A DNA stretch of 64,000 nucleotides, taken from contig JAEMWC010000459.1 of the NCBI GenBank assembly GCA_016490735.1, forward strand, positions 35,001 to 99,000, given 5' to 3'. Origin of the DNA: Pachyseris speciosa (taxonomy: Eukaryota > Cnidaria > Anthozoa > Scleractinia > Pachyseridae). Both the position numbers and the translations under genes were made by a program. The first letter of the stretch is position 1. Each line of letters begins with the position of its first letter. The notes beneath the pieces were generated by a model. The model was not told the DNA's origin. It was given only the letters and a program-made list of their open reading frames with translations, and searched no databases. Shown piece by piece: positions 1 through 13,100 of this stretch.

Positions 1-159
1 AATAAAGAAAATATGCATGAAATCCTTACGACGTATTTTATCAGTGAACGGAATTTATTTCAGTCATGTTATTGCGAGCAAGCGTTCTCCGAATGCCGGG
101 AGCGATCAGTTTTCCATTCGCGTTAAATTTGTTTTGTTTTAATTTTTTTTACTTTGCCC

Positions 160-985
160 GCGCGACGCCGTTTTAAAATAAACTGAGGCAGGCAAAAAAA
201 GACCTGATCCTGGAAATCGGCTCTTTATGAAAAGAAAGGAAAGAACACTGCGTGCGTGTCTTTAGCCACTGACGCAAGGAATGTAAAAGAAACAACGCTG
301 TTGTTGTCACGCCTCAGGAACAAAGAAAGTGTGATTTCACACCTTTTTACGTTTGAGCGATGTCGCTTTTTGGAAAGCGCAGATAGTTTGAAAGAGCATT
401 TATCGTTCGTTTCGCGTACAAAGCGACAGATGACAACGTGAAAACAATGTGCTCATCAAGTTAAAAAAAAATACTTCTACCCGCAAATTATTAAGAAAAC
501 CACCAAATCACAAAGAATGCGCTTTCAGCCTTACACTTTGCAATGCTAAAGACGTCTTTGAAATGAGAGTGTTATTAACAATTGCCCCTTTGTCTCATTA
601 AACGTCAACCAACAATTTAATAAATGCAAATATTTCAATTCCGCTGAACAGTCTAGGCGGTTTTGTTTTATGGATTATCAATCAATTCACAATCATTGAT
701 GAAAATTTCAAAATTAAATGCGCGTGCCACTACAAGATGGTTTTAAATCACCACCCGCCCGCCCAACATCGCGACCATAACTTTAAGTTATCATTCTACC
801 CGCAACGTAAACTAGTAATTTTTAGACATTCTAATTAATTTTAATTATGTTCTTTAAAACTTTCTGTGCCCCGTCCGAAAAGTGAGGTCACTCAAACGTA
901 AAAAAGTGTGAAATCACACTTCCTTTGTTCCCTTCGGCTTGCGGACAACATATTTTCTTTCATATTCATTGCGCCAGTGGCTGTG
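160..985. repeat. Long foldback element
   Basis: Arms at about 160-360 and 890-985+ are inverted copies: the segment around 325-357 (AGTGTGATTTCACAC core) returns inverted at 893-925, the stretch near 268-300 at about 950-985, and GACGCCGT-TTAAAATA near 165-181 at about 985-1003. About 530 bp separate the arms. No coding content is seen between them. Probably a non-autonomous DNA transposon; ends and target duplication not fixed. Confidence 0.6.
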
Positions 986-3063
986 TATTTTAAGACGGCG
1001 TCAAATTTTATAATCGCTTTGCACGTTATAAATGGAGTTAAGGAAAAGGAGCGAAAGGGAAAAGCGGAGGATTTGAACTTTGATTCACTGTTAGAGTTCT
1101 TACCATGATAACGTGCCAACTTAACAGACACTTAAGTGATTCGACTGTGAACTAGCCGTTTGTTAGTCAAATACAAATGTAACTTCCACGTTTGATTGCG
1201 AAAGCGCTACTGCTCTTCCCAATAGATCACGACACCCACGGATTTTTTTTTTTGTAATGGTTCATGAGTGTTCGAAAAGTTTTTATCAACATTCAGAGTC
1301 GTTTTATTGAAACTATTATGCGTAATTTTTCGCTTGGTTACTGTCCAGACCTCGCTCTTCTTGTCACAAACTTCCCCAACCCACCCCCTTTAGATGTGTC
1401 CAAGCTGCAACAATCGTTACAACACCCTCCCCCACAAAGGCAGTGTTTGTAACACTTATCGCTTCCGAAGATATTTGAATTTCGCGCTCGGTGAGCTGGT
1501 TACGCGTCGGTGATTCCTAACCTTTGTCTTGCGAACAATAGAAACCCTTTCCTTCAAACAATAGATAAGGCCATAAAAGGAGTGAAAGCTTAACTTATTT
1601 TTCTGCCAAATCCTAACCAAAAGTTTGATACGTGAGAAACTATAGTGTAATTTTCTGTGAGCCAACAGAATTTCTTCACTGCTGTTGTTTTGTTTTGTTT
1701 TGTTTGTTTAATTTATTGTTTAATTTCCGGGACCTTTTAATTAACGTACCTATAACTTACCGCGCCTTTTTTAAAACGTGTCGCGTAACTCGTCACTTTC
1801 GGTTTGAGATTCATAAAGGGCACTTAATTTTTATGCAAGTCATTGTGGTTTCTTTCTTTGTTTCAGCCCAATTGAATAGGAGTAGCGTAGTCTTTTTTTT
1901 TTTTTTTTTTTCGTTAAGGTAAATAGCTGTAACTGCAGGCGTAAAAAGCAACAAAATGAAGGTCGTCCTAAGGAATATCATGTTACTCTTTACGGCGATG
2001 AGAGGTTCTGGAAACTGTTATGAGCTGAGACAGTTAGTCTGATTGGAAGACATTGAGATACACTTGTTCTAGCTCTAAAGAAAAGATGCGGACAGGGCCG
2101 CTAATCTGAAAGACCTAACGTAAACTTTATTAATAAATTGCCGCCTGTAACAATGATCGGAATCATCTTTTATCGAGAGCACCTAACCACAAGTTTCGGT
2201 AGATATATGTTCCATGGAGGGTAGTTTGCCTTAGGATTTCGGCGTATATGAAAAAGTGCTCTCAGAATTTCGTAACTGAAACGTGGCCTAAAAGGTTCGC
2301 AGCGGGGAAATCATAGCCCCCAAGGTTTTCGTAAAGCCCGAAATTGCGGATGCCGTTTTGGGCAGCCAAAAACGTTAGCTAACATTTTCGGAAAGGAAAT
2401 TTTTCTCCTAGAAAGTTCGTGGAAAGTTCACTTTCAGCTAGCATTGTTTTTTTCTGAAAGGAAGATTTTGTTGCCTAACATTTTTGGGCAATTAAAATTT
2501 CAGCTAAGGAATCCGAATAGATCATATTCTATGACTAGCTAACGAAAACATCACTTTAAACAGATTAACTTTTGGCTGGTTTGGCTCCTGTTTTATGCAT
2601 TTTAACGATGCTTGCAAAAATGATAAGGAATAATCATGAGCATTTATGTTTGCCTTTCTTGCTGGGGCCGACTATTGGGACAATTCGGAGACTGACCGGC
2701 CAGCAAGGAAAAGGTCGCCTTTGAAGAATTAGTCTTTGCTGGACAGATTGTTGCCCTTGGAGTTCACCCCTTGGAGACATACGTGTAGTGCCTGCCGTCT
2801 AATTGTTTCATCATGCTTCTTAAAACTTATATCAAACTTACATACATACATACATACATAAACTTTATTTTTTCTCGAATTTAAGAGTAGCTATTATAAA
2901 AGCTAATGTTTCCGAGAAAACAATAACAAAAGAAGTCAACAAAACATACGATAACTCATAAACTACAATTCTGTACAATATTTACAATTAATGGCTAAAA
3001 TAAATAAAATCTGTGTACAATATTATAAAACACTATAAGCAGAAATTACAAAATTTACCAAAT

Positions 3064-5130
3064 TTACATTAAGTTAAGGTTAGCTAATGCATTTTTAAAG
3101 TCATTAAAGTTAGCAGTTTGAACAATGTCCGGCAGTGAGTTCCATTGTTTAGCGGTATGATAAGAAAAGGAGCGAAGGCCATAAGCAGTAGTTTTAGGTA
3201 CAGGGAGTGTCAGAATGTAGTTACCGCGTAAGTTATAGGAAGTAGTACGAAGAGTAAACATATTCCTCATGTAGATAGGATATTTAGTTTAAAATATACT
3301 TTTGTAGAGTGAAGTTAACATATTGTGTATACGTCTTTTATATAGAGAAACCAGGTTAACTTTGTCCAATAAGTTGTTATATGTAGATTCAAAATCATCT
3401 AGAATGAACCTAAGAATCCTTTTATTGAGAGCTTCTGTTTTCTCGGTATTTCGCGCGCCACAGAAATGCCACACCGATGAACAATAGTGAAAGTGCGGCA
3501 AGATAAAGGCCTTATACAGTTTAACCAAAGTGGCACTGGAGATCAGTTTTCTAAATCTTATCATGACATTTAACTGATTATTGACCTTTTTGCAAACCGA
3601 AGATACGTGTTTATCAACTTGAAGTTTGTTGTCAATGTTCATACCAAATATGTCGATTGACTCGTTGACTGGAAAACAGAAAGTATACTCCGTGTCACCA
3701 AGGATCAAGGCCTGATGTTTTGTTTCGTTGACAATCATTCCGTTTACATTGTACCACTGATTTGCTGTTTCTACTTCCTTACACAAGCATTTTTCTAGTG
3801 CCACCGGATCCCTGTCTGAGTAATAAATTTGATGGTCGTCAGCATAAGCGTTAAGCTTAGCTTTCTTTATATGATAGAAAAGATCGTTTATAAATATATT
3901 AAAAAGAATGGCGCCTAAAACACTACCCTGAGGCACTCCGCGCTTAACAGTCTCCCACGACGAGAAAGTGTCACCAATCTTCACCCTCTGTTGTCGATTT
4001 GACAGATAGTCTCTTAACAGGGCACAACTATCCTCGTCTAATCCGTAGACTTTGAGTTTGGCTAATAGCAGGGGGTGCTGTATAACGTCAAAGGCCTTTG
4101 ACAAATCCATAGACACTATCCCCACAAGTTGTCCATCATCACGCATAGACCTCCACTCTTCTGTCATTCTTAATAACGATGTCTCACAGCTGTGAAACTT
4201 TCTATACGAGCTTATAAAATCAGACAAAATAGAAGTGTAGAAGTCATTTAGCTGTGTGGCTAAAATCCTCTCAAAAATATTGTTAATTGCTGGCAAAACT
4301 GTGACCGGCCTGTAGTTTGCCTTACTCGATTCGTCATCTTTTTTAAATAGTGGAGTGACTTGTCCCATTTTCCACGAGGCTGGATATCTACACTGATCAA
4401 CCGAGGAGTTAATGATATTAGCTTTTGGCCCAGCAATCACAGCCGCCGACTCTTTAAGTAATCTCGGAGAAATCATGTCGTGGCCACATGATTTTCGGAC
4501 ATTTATATCCAGGAGCAATTTATTTACCAGTACCTGGTTGGTGTGTTGAAATTTGAAATGGCCTTTTGAGCTGTGTTCATGAATGGCAAGAATGCTCGGA
4601 TGATTTGCATAATCCTGTCCATAGTCCTCTTCACCTACTTGGGCAGCGCAATCGGCAATTTGAACAAAGTAATTATTGAATAAATCAGCAATTTCCTTCT
4701 TGTCACTAACAACAATATCATTCTCCTTTAAAATAATGTATTTTGCTTGTTTTGTCTTAAAATTCAAAAAGGGGCGGTAAACAGACCAAAACTCGCGCGG
4801 ATTTTCTGGCTCTGATGATTTCCTTCTGAAATTTGCTCTTATGGCTTTGCGTCTAAGAGAAGTGCACTTATTACGCTGGCATTTATATTTTTCATAATTT
4901 TCATCTGTACGTTCTCTCGTGAAAATCTTCCAAAGTTTCTTACGGTGTCTAATTGCCTTGCGCCATTCATCAGTCATATAAGGCACTTGTTTGCCCCTGA
5001 TGTGTGTCACTTTGAGCGGTGCGTGTTCATCAAGAATGTCTACGTACAATTGTTCAAAGGTGTAAAGTTTATCATCCACGTCGTCAAATAAATCCATAAT
5101 GTGAAAAGGGGCCATTTGCATATCCCGCAC
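3064..5130 (-). pseudogene. LINE reverse transcriptase and C-terminal region
   Basis: Reverse transcriptase motifs in order: MGQVTPLFKKDD, NYRPVTVLP, MDLSKAFDVIQH, KRGVPQGSVLGAILF and the catalytic NAYADDHQI (DNA 3828-3853). The frame stops with TAA at 3289, but the same frame continues to 3064 with the conserved end (FTLRTTSYNLRG, RSFSYHTAKQWNSLP), so the stop is a nonsense change. The ORF joins the endonuclease only by a -1 shift near 5130-5136. Confidence 0.85.
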
Positions 5131-5939
5131 AAATTTTGTTGACTGAAGGTTTTCAGACTTCGAGAATAAATTTTACGCGAACGCGATCGCGGCGCTGATG
5201 ATCTCAAAACCGTATAAACCAGAGAATGATCACTTACAAGGGTATCCACTACACCTGATGTTAAAGTAGTTCTCTTGTTATTTGTCAGGATTAAGTCAAG
5301 AAGTGTTTCCGAGGTTTTTGTTTTCCTTGTGGCCTTGTTGATCAAACAGTGAAGATTATAAATATCCAGTAGGTCTAGCAGTTTGCGGCCCTCTTTAGGT
5401 GGTTTGTCCGGGACTTGGAGGTCAGCGTTGAAATCACCCGCATAAAAGACAGTATTTGTTAATCTAGATGCCGCCTCAAAGAGCACCGACAGCTCGTGCG
5501 TCCATGTAGATAACGGAATAGACGGAGGTCTGTAAATGCCGACAACAGTAATCCATTTTTTTCCTATCTTGACCTTGAGAGTTATTGACTCAGTTCTAAA
5601 GTTAGACAAGGTTTGCGACGACAGGTCTTTGAACTGTTCAATCCTAACAAAGCATACATCAGACCTAACGTATACCATCAGTCCTCCACCTCCGGCCTTT
5701 CTGTCGCTGCGACACAGACGAAAACCTTCGACATGGAACATACTATCGGGAAAGCTAGCGTCGATTTTAGTCTCAGAGATAACCAATAAATCCAGTCTGC
5801 CAGAGAGTAACCATGTCTTAATCTCGTAGAATTTAAAACCACCAATACTGTTCGCATTGATATGAGCAATCTTGAAATTTGAGCCATAGTTCTTAGCAAT
5901 CTCATCAAAGTCAGCCCATATTTCGTTTTCAGCTAACAT
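5040..5939 (-). pseudogene. LINE apurinic-type endonuclease
   Basis: The endonuclease fold is clear: HINANSIGGF at the start, LLVISETKIDASF (catalytic Glu), GGGGLMVYVRSD, VVGIYRPP, FYAGDFNAD (catalytic Asp/Asn) and VSDHSLVYTVL (catalytic Asp-His). It nicks target DNA to prime reverse transcription. It is in frame with the upstream PHD region; the reverse transcriptase lies one frame back (-1), the two overlapping at about 5130. Confidence 0.85.
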
Positions 5940-6062
5940 GTTGTCGTCGACATCCTCGACAGCATCACGAACATTTCTATTATTTCCAGACGGAGTTTGT
6001 AATCCTTGAAGATCATCGTCAAAGAATGAATCATTTAATTTTGGTAGTGCACAAAAAGAACA

Positions 6063-6545
6063 CTACCAGTCCAGGTTATGATGGTCTAGGTAATATTTAA
6101 AAGTTTGTTTGCTCATACCAGTACAATTCGCATGAAACCAGCGATCGCAGTTGTAACACAAAATGGCGTCCTGGTTTCTTCGCACACTCCGTTGACATTC
6201 TCCACAAGGATACTTAACCCCGCGCCGAGAAGGACCCGGGTTTGGACGAATGTCCCCTGAAAGTCTGATCAGTTGAAATGATCGAGCACCATCCACGTCA
6301 TAGGGTAGTCGGCCTCGCAGAAACATTCGTCTTCCATGATTAAGCTGAGATCGTAAGCCACGCGGAAGACAAGAAGGAGAGAAGGGAATATCTATTGCTC
6401 TTGTAGTATCCTTCCCGCATGACGTATACATATCGAGCATGCTTACAGGTCGTTGTTCGGTGGCTAAAAAGGAAACCAGAGGAAAGACGAGAAGAAGCAA
6501 TAGCGGTAAATCGAAGAGACCAGAGAGAGCACGTGTTGCCGCCAT
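6063..6545 (-). pseudogene. LINE N-terminal region with 2A-like motif and PHD finger
   Basis: The best start is the ATG at 6545 (AAGATGG context). A hydrophobic stretch (LPLLLLLVFPLVSFLA) follows. At 6254-6231 lies DIRPNPGP, like the D-x-E-x-NPGP ribosome-skipping 2A motif but with Arg at the Glu position. Then comes a PHD-type finger (CGEC, CYNC, HANC) cut by TAG at 6063; after the stop the same frame continues with the last CSFC pair and on to the endonuclease. So the stop is inside the zinc finger and is the only thing separating the two open frames. Confidence 0.75.
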
Positions 6546-7149
6546 CTTGACTCTCCGCCTTTCTTCAAGGGTTCGAGATGCGTACCTAATGAAAATCACA
6601 ATAGGAATAGTCTTAATTATATTGCGTTAATTTCAAATCATCAACATCGTAAATATTTTTTATTATACCACCATTAGACACCATTTTTTTCGTTAAGGTA
6701 AATAGCTGTAACTGCAGGCGTAAAAAGCAACAAAATGAAGGTCGTCCTAAGGAATATCATATTACTCTTTACGGCGATGAGAGGTTCTGGAAACTGTTAT
6801 GAGCTGAGACAGTTAGTCTGATTGGAAGACATTGAGATACACTTGTTCTAGCTCTAAAGAAAAGATGCGGACAGAGCCGCTAATCTGAAACCCCTTGGAG
6901 ACATACGTGTAGTGCCTGCCGTCTAATTGTTTCGTCATGCTTCTTAAAACTTATATCAAACTTCAAGGGTTCGAGATGCGTACCTAATGAAAATCACAAT
7001 AGGAATAGTCTTAATTATATTGTGTTAATTTCAAATCATCAAACATCGTAGATATTTTTTATTATACCACCATTAGACACCACCATTAATTTCAAATCAT
7101 CAAACATCGTAAATATTTTTTATTATACCACCATTAGACTAATGCTTTT

Positions 7150-10100
7150 ACTGATTTTCTGTAAAATAAATATGTAGTGTATACTCAGGTTCCACTTACA
7201 GAGTTTTAGGGTGCCCTTGTATAACATAATTCCTGGTCTGAGTAACATCCCTTAATGGAAAAGCGATTGCCATAATATTGCTGACGAAATGTGTTTTATT
7301 CTCTTTTGATAAAAACGGGAACAGAAGTATTAGATATTACGGCATGAATATTCGCGCTTTATAATACAATTGAAATCATCTTCATGATATTTGCGCACAA
7401 GAGTATTTTTGTAACACTTCCTTGTCTAATTTTTAACTGGAGAGGTAGCCATTATGAAAGACCACTTTCTGTATTTGAATATACAATGTCCGGAAAAAAG
7501 GTAATAAACCAAATGTAGATCATTCACACACGAACCGCTGTGGCAACAAATTGAAACTACCACAAAAAGACTGATCGATATCTTACGACAATTAAAATGA
7601 ATTTCTGTACACTACAGATTTCATTCAACTTTCATTAACATTAATGGACACTTGTGGGGCTCAATACATAAACGTCACACATCATAATTAAAGTTTAACA
7701 TGTCTTGAAGAGGTTGCGTCTGATGACTCATGCACGTCTATCATTGACGGATGAGCTTAAACTCATCAGTCGAGAGCACGAATTGTGTTTGAATGAGTTG
7801 TTTTATGTTTCTTGATGTCCTCGTGGTGATTAAATATTCAAAAATCGCCGTGCCTACGATGGCGAAGAAATCTTCACTGCGTGAGCGTGAATCAACGCAG
7901 CGACTCACCCACCCCCTGTCGTTTGGTGTCCCACTTATCATTTTCCCCCACTAGACCATCATAAGGTGAGAAAATGTCAACGCCGACAATTTTCCGATCG
8001 TCTCCGTTTTAGACCGAATGCCTATTACGGGCACACAATAGAACAGTCCCTAAACAAAAGCCCTATTGTCTTCAAAAAAGTCAACCATAACAATAGGCAA
8101 AGTTTGATATGCATTTGCCTCAAGTAAGAGGAATGTGAGAACACCGTAATTAGTGGGCGCAATGCGAACGTCTTATCGACTTTCAATCACGCTTAGTTTG
8201 TTTTCTTTTCGCTGATTCTCATGTTATGAGAAGTCTGAAAAAGTTCCTTTATACCACTCCGCTTGCCTATTCGTGTAGTTCACCTAAACTTCACAAAAGA
8301 TCTCGGGCCGTGCTGGAGTCAGTTGACGACGAAACTGACAGGCAGAAAAATAATTCCTCTTTATTACGCCGTTACACATTATGAAGGGAGAATAAGTTAA
8401 AGAAATATCCCTTGATAGCAGAGGTTTGGGGTTATATCAGACCTTATCCCAAGGAAAAAAGGTCTAAAATGGAATAAACAAGAGATGGTAGCCAGAAACC
8501 TTTAATCTCTCTGCGTAATTTGTCAATGCGCACGTTGTCACTGACCCTGATGGGCCAATAAAACCGTAGGTTCAAAGTGTCTTTAATCCGTGTCACTTAT
8601 TGTTGAAAAACAGATAAAGGTTTAGAATAAACGCCCTTTTTGCCTTATACTCTTTCTCTCTTTGCGACTCAGTTATGCTGTGAGCCAAACTAAATTGCTC
8701 TAGAGTATATAAAGTTCTCGCTCTAAAGTAATTGAGACAACCTTTTTGATATCGTCCGCTTGCGAAGTAGTTCAATATAATGTCATTAGTTTACTGTGTT
8801 GGTGTTTCTTCTAAGACAAGGACAAGGAAAAGGAGGGAGAAATGGGTTGAGCAAAGGTGCTCCTCGATTTGTGCTGAGAAGAATGATGGTCGGGCCATGC
8901 AGACAACACTATAACGTTGTAGCCAAACTTTCCCTGACGCTTGCCCAAGAAAGCCTGTGAATTCCAGCCCAATATCGGCTCATAGTGCAGTTCTAATCCC
9001 TTCTAGAATATTCCTAGCAATATTGGCTTATAAGGCATTTACATTCCCTTTCCGGAACTAGTAAAGCAGAGGTTTTTTTGAATAGGTATATTGTTGATCA
9101 TATTACTATTAATGGTGTCTTTCTAAAATCTTCGAAATAAAAGGCCATTTCAGTACTGTTTGACCATTTAATGGCAACCACCTCTTAATTAATAATCAAT
9201 AGAATCGAATGCTTTAAATGGAGGTTTTTTTTTTTTTTAGCCTATGAATGCTGTTATTAAAGAAACAAATGCCTTTCATTCTGTAAATTCAGTAGTTTTG
9301 AAATAACCGTGGAGTTAATAATTTGCCAAAAGGTTATTTTCTTTAACAAAGTTTAAACTTTTTAAACTGGAAACGTTTGCCAGATTCCTTAGGATTAATG
9401 AGTTAATGAGATGACGTTAATCAAGTGGTCAATGTCGCAGAAATTAGTATATTTAGTCTGTGAAACCATTCATGTGTAACTGAAGCAGACTGAAATAAAA
9501 TAGTTTGAAAAACTAGTCGGGTCAGGCTATATTAGTTCACTGATATAAGCCAATCATGTGTAACCGGTAAATAATCAATACAACTAATGGCTGACGCTGT
9601 TCGATTGCTTGGTATAAAATTCAACTGATAACGGTTTTTTTCAGTTCCAATATACCCCGACGGGAGGGTCAGTCTTCAATGCTCTTTATTCTCATTGGTA
9701 AATATCTTAGTCCTCTCCCGTTCAATAGTGACACATAAATGCGGAACGGCCATATTCAAGGCATGCTGAGAATATGAGCATCAGACGATGAAGTCTTTGC
9801 AACTCTTCACACGTTCCCCACCAATTTGGTTTCTGGATGGGTCGGCCCACGTGTTGAACTGATAACAAAGTAGTCACAAAACGTGAATTTGCATTGGTCG
9901 ATGACGTTGTCGTCGTATTTATTAATCAAAGCACTGTGTAATTAATTATTCCTGGAGCTTGCAATTGCAAAGTGGAACAATTTCAAATCACGGATACCCT
10001 GCGAACAGACCGTTTGGTAACCCAGTAATTGTTAAGACTGTAAATCGCTGTACATCCACAGTAAATCGCTCAACCCACTCTGATCGTGTATAGCAAGTAT

Positions 10101-13100
10101 CGTTTGGCGGGAGGAGAGACTAGGTAGTTTGGGAGCAGAAATAAATAGGAAATAGTTGATTAAAAATATCAGAACAATTTGTTTGAGAACTCAAAACGTT
10201 TTTTTACCTATTGTGGAGTGCAAATAGGCTCACATGTTTTGCTTTCGGTCGATAAAATGTCATGAAAGCACTTCAAAATAGTAAATATGTCCCTGGAGAT
10301 CGGGGCACACTTACAAGAAATCCAACTTAAACTTGACGCTGAATTTTGAAAGTGCAATCAAAATATAACTTCACTCACACATCATTTGCGCAGCCTTAGT
10401 GTATTCTTAATTATCAATGCGAAATCTCCTGGGGTGCTCCTCAGTAGTTATTTTTTATAGGTATGGGTGAGGATTATGGGTGAGACAGACAGTTATTGTC
10501 TTTCAGGCAAGGGAGAACTGTTAAATAGTGTTAGTCTACATTGTTTACTGTAGCACTGCATTCAGGGACTAAAGAATTAATTTATTCAATCAAGTGAACA
10601 AAACAGTCCCCTCTAGGAGGGAGGAGGTGGGGGGAGGCTTAGACATACCTTTTGTCAGAATTTTATCAACTCTAAACTTGAACTAATTTTATTAGTTTGA
10701 ACTGTTTGGCGTTCTATTCTCTTTAGCAAAAAATCGCTTGTGAGTTTTGATGAAAACGTGCATGTCAGCGACTATTTTTTTTTTTTAGCTTTTGAGTGGA
10801 AATGACATTCTTGGCATTTCAGACGTTTTCGGTTACTATAATTAGAGTTACCGCAGAACAGGATAGTATTTAAAAAGAGGCAATATTAAAAACTACGTTT
10901 AACTCAGTAATTGAAAGAATATCGAGAATGAATTGAGCACACGCTGTATGAGTGGAGCAAGAACTATCACGTTATATTAGGGTATTGGATAGAAAGAGTG
11001 TTGTGTTGGAATTTAAGCGGAACGATTTGTATGTGGTTTGTAGCAAAGTTACAGTGGTTAGCTGTATTATCGTTGTCAATTGTTATCGTTTATCCCTGGT
11101 TGCGCATTGCATGAGCCACAATTCTATATTCAATTATGACCTGCTTAAAGCTTTGCATGTACAAATACGGCCATTGGTACTTCTTTGGTTGTAGTCTAAG
11201 ATCTAACTATGCTAATGGTTTTTTGGCCAATAGCGTTTCCGTATAGCCTCCACTTAAGTTTATAGAGAAGATGAGGCGAATGTACGGATTTCCTTGAAGC
11301 CTGCTTAGCTTCGCGCTTCCACCGAGTCGCTCGCCCACTTCACATTTCTCTAGTTTATTCGCTAATAAGCGCATCTAGAGTGTTCGGCACCTCCTAAAAA
11401 TACCTTGGTATATGCTGGGTTCGTCTGACCCCTATCCCATCTTAAAACCACAACAGCACTTGTGGGGAGATGGGTGGTTCAAAAGTATTGATCTGAAGTG
11501 TAAGGCTTCCCTTCGAAGGAAGCAGCCTCATTTAATCCAATCACCAAACATTTTGAGTCGGTGATTTCAACAATGTGTGTGTTCCGGGAAAGTTCATACG
11601 CGCTGTAACAAAGCGTTGCTTCATATATTATCGTTACGATGCGAAATTTCGAATTTTCCATTTCTTCCGAGTGGTTGCATTGTCTCAATTCAAACCTGGG
11701 AGCAGTGCGCTGAGTCACAGTACAAGGAAAAACAAAGGTGTTTCCCTGATATTGCCCATGTTTCTGTTGCAAAATCCAATAAAACGGAAATAAGTGCTCG
11801 AGAACCTAGTTAACCGCAAAGCATATAACAGGACCTATTGGCCACTTTGGGGTCGTAACGCTGCTTAGGATACATTGCAAGGAGGAAACCTTTTTTTGGC
11901 GGTATATTACTGCCCGTCAGTTACCTTGTCGGTCGTATTCTCGTCTCTTGCGGAATCATACTATGTTTTTTTTTAACCATGCACCAGTGTTCTTAGTATT
12001 GTTTAAATTTACAACCAGTGTGGGAAACTATCTCAGCTGTGAAATAAAATGTATCAGACCGACTTAAGGAAATTAAGGAATACCGTCTTTCAAATATCTC
12101 TCTTTCGGCGGGAGAAAAGAAGAATAAAGTATCTGCAGTAATTGTTGTATTTTTTTATCTAGCCACAATAGAACAGAAACGAGACAAATTATAAACGCAC
12201 TTCCGCGGGTAATTCAAAGGCCCTTTAAAAGCATATATAGAAGAAGCGAAGTTTAATGTTGAGGTATTATTAATTCCAAAATAATACGAGTTATAAAATG
12301 TCACTGTTTAACTTGTCAGTTAAAGAGGTCATTTAAGGCGTGGAAAACATTGTACCCAATTGTGCAATAACCATCAAAGGCACGAGCGAATTTACTGTCC
12401 ATTGACCAACTCAGGAAGTTCGTCATTTTTTTTTTTAATCAGTGATAAAGTGTCTCATATCTCACGTAGCATTCCATGAAACGAAGGAAGACTGGGCATG
12501 CAAAACATTTCTGAGGTCTTTTAGCGTTCTTTAACACTTAAAGTGCTCTTGAGAGCCAACCTTCCGTGAAAGTTGGGTATCATCACCATCCAAAGCACGT
12601 TTTTCCAACGTTTCTCACGGTTTGCAAATACTGCAGCTTAACTTGAGTTCACTGAACAAAAAAAGCGCTTCTTAAAAGACGATTTAAACTATGTCACCGT
12701 TTCTAAAACGGCAAAACTTAAACAATGCGGCCAGGGACCTTTCCCACGAGAACTTGAAAGTTTGATATTGGACGCCATTTGCACAAGTTCACGCAACTGT
12801 TCTCTGCAAATATTCCACCGCGGCACGTGTCATGGAAACTAATCTGTAAAATTAGCCATATATCATCGCCAAAATGAAAATAAGAAGTGAATCATGACTT
12901 TGGAAAGCAAAATTCTTCACTCCGCCGGTACTGATTTCTTTTCCACGGCTCTTTTTGTGAAAGGAAACGACAATTATGTCGAAGGCATTGTTTTAAGTTG
13001 TACGCTAATTAACCATAAACGACTGAATTTCAAGACAATAGAGATCACGAACCATTAAATTAAGGAACATTGGGTCGCTTAACTCTTGGTAACTTCACTA

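Larger units (their letters stand above)
2840..6562 (-). mobile_element. CR1/L2-type non-LTR retrotransposon (LINE), nearly full length but disabled
   Basis: A 3.7-kb element on the minus strand. Reading 5' to 3': hydrophobic N-terminus with a 2A-like motif, PHD-type zinc finger, apurinic endonuclease, reverse transcriptase, C-terminal region and a (TATG)n 3' end at 2840-2863. Comparison with the empty copy at 6961 fixes both ends and a CTT target duplication (2837-2839 and 6563-6565). Coding is broken by stops at 6063-6065 and 3289-3291 and a frame change near 5130. Clade is judged from domain order and motifs only. Confidence 0.85.
1912..7081. repeat. Tandem duplication, one copy carrying a LINE
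   Basis: Segment 1912-2111 recurs at 6692-6890 almost unchanged, 2767-2839 recurs at 6891-6963, and 6563-6683 recurs at 6961-7081. So the first unit is interrupted by the LINE and has a 655-bp stretch (2112-2766) that the second unit lacks. A short piece (about 7024-7078) is repeated once more at 7083-7140. No gene is seen in either unit. Confidence 0.8.

Noticed and set aside
7741..7941. 66-residue open frame on the minus strand in the gene-poor region.
   Set aside because: No domain, no splice context and no repeat copy in the window; cannot be told from chance.
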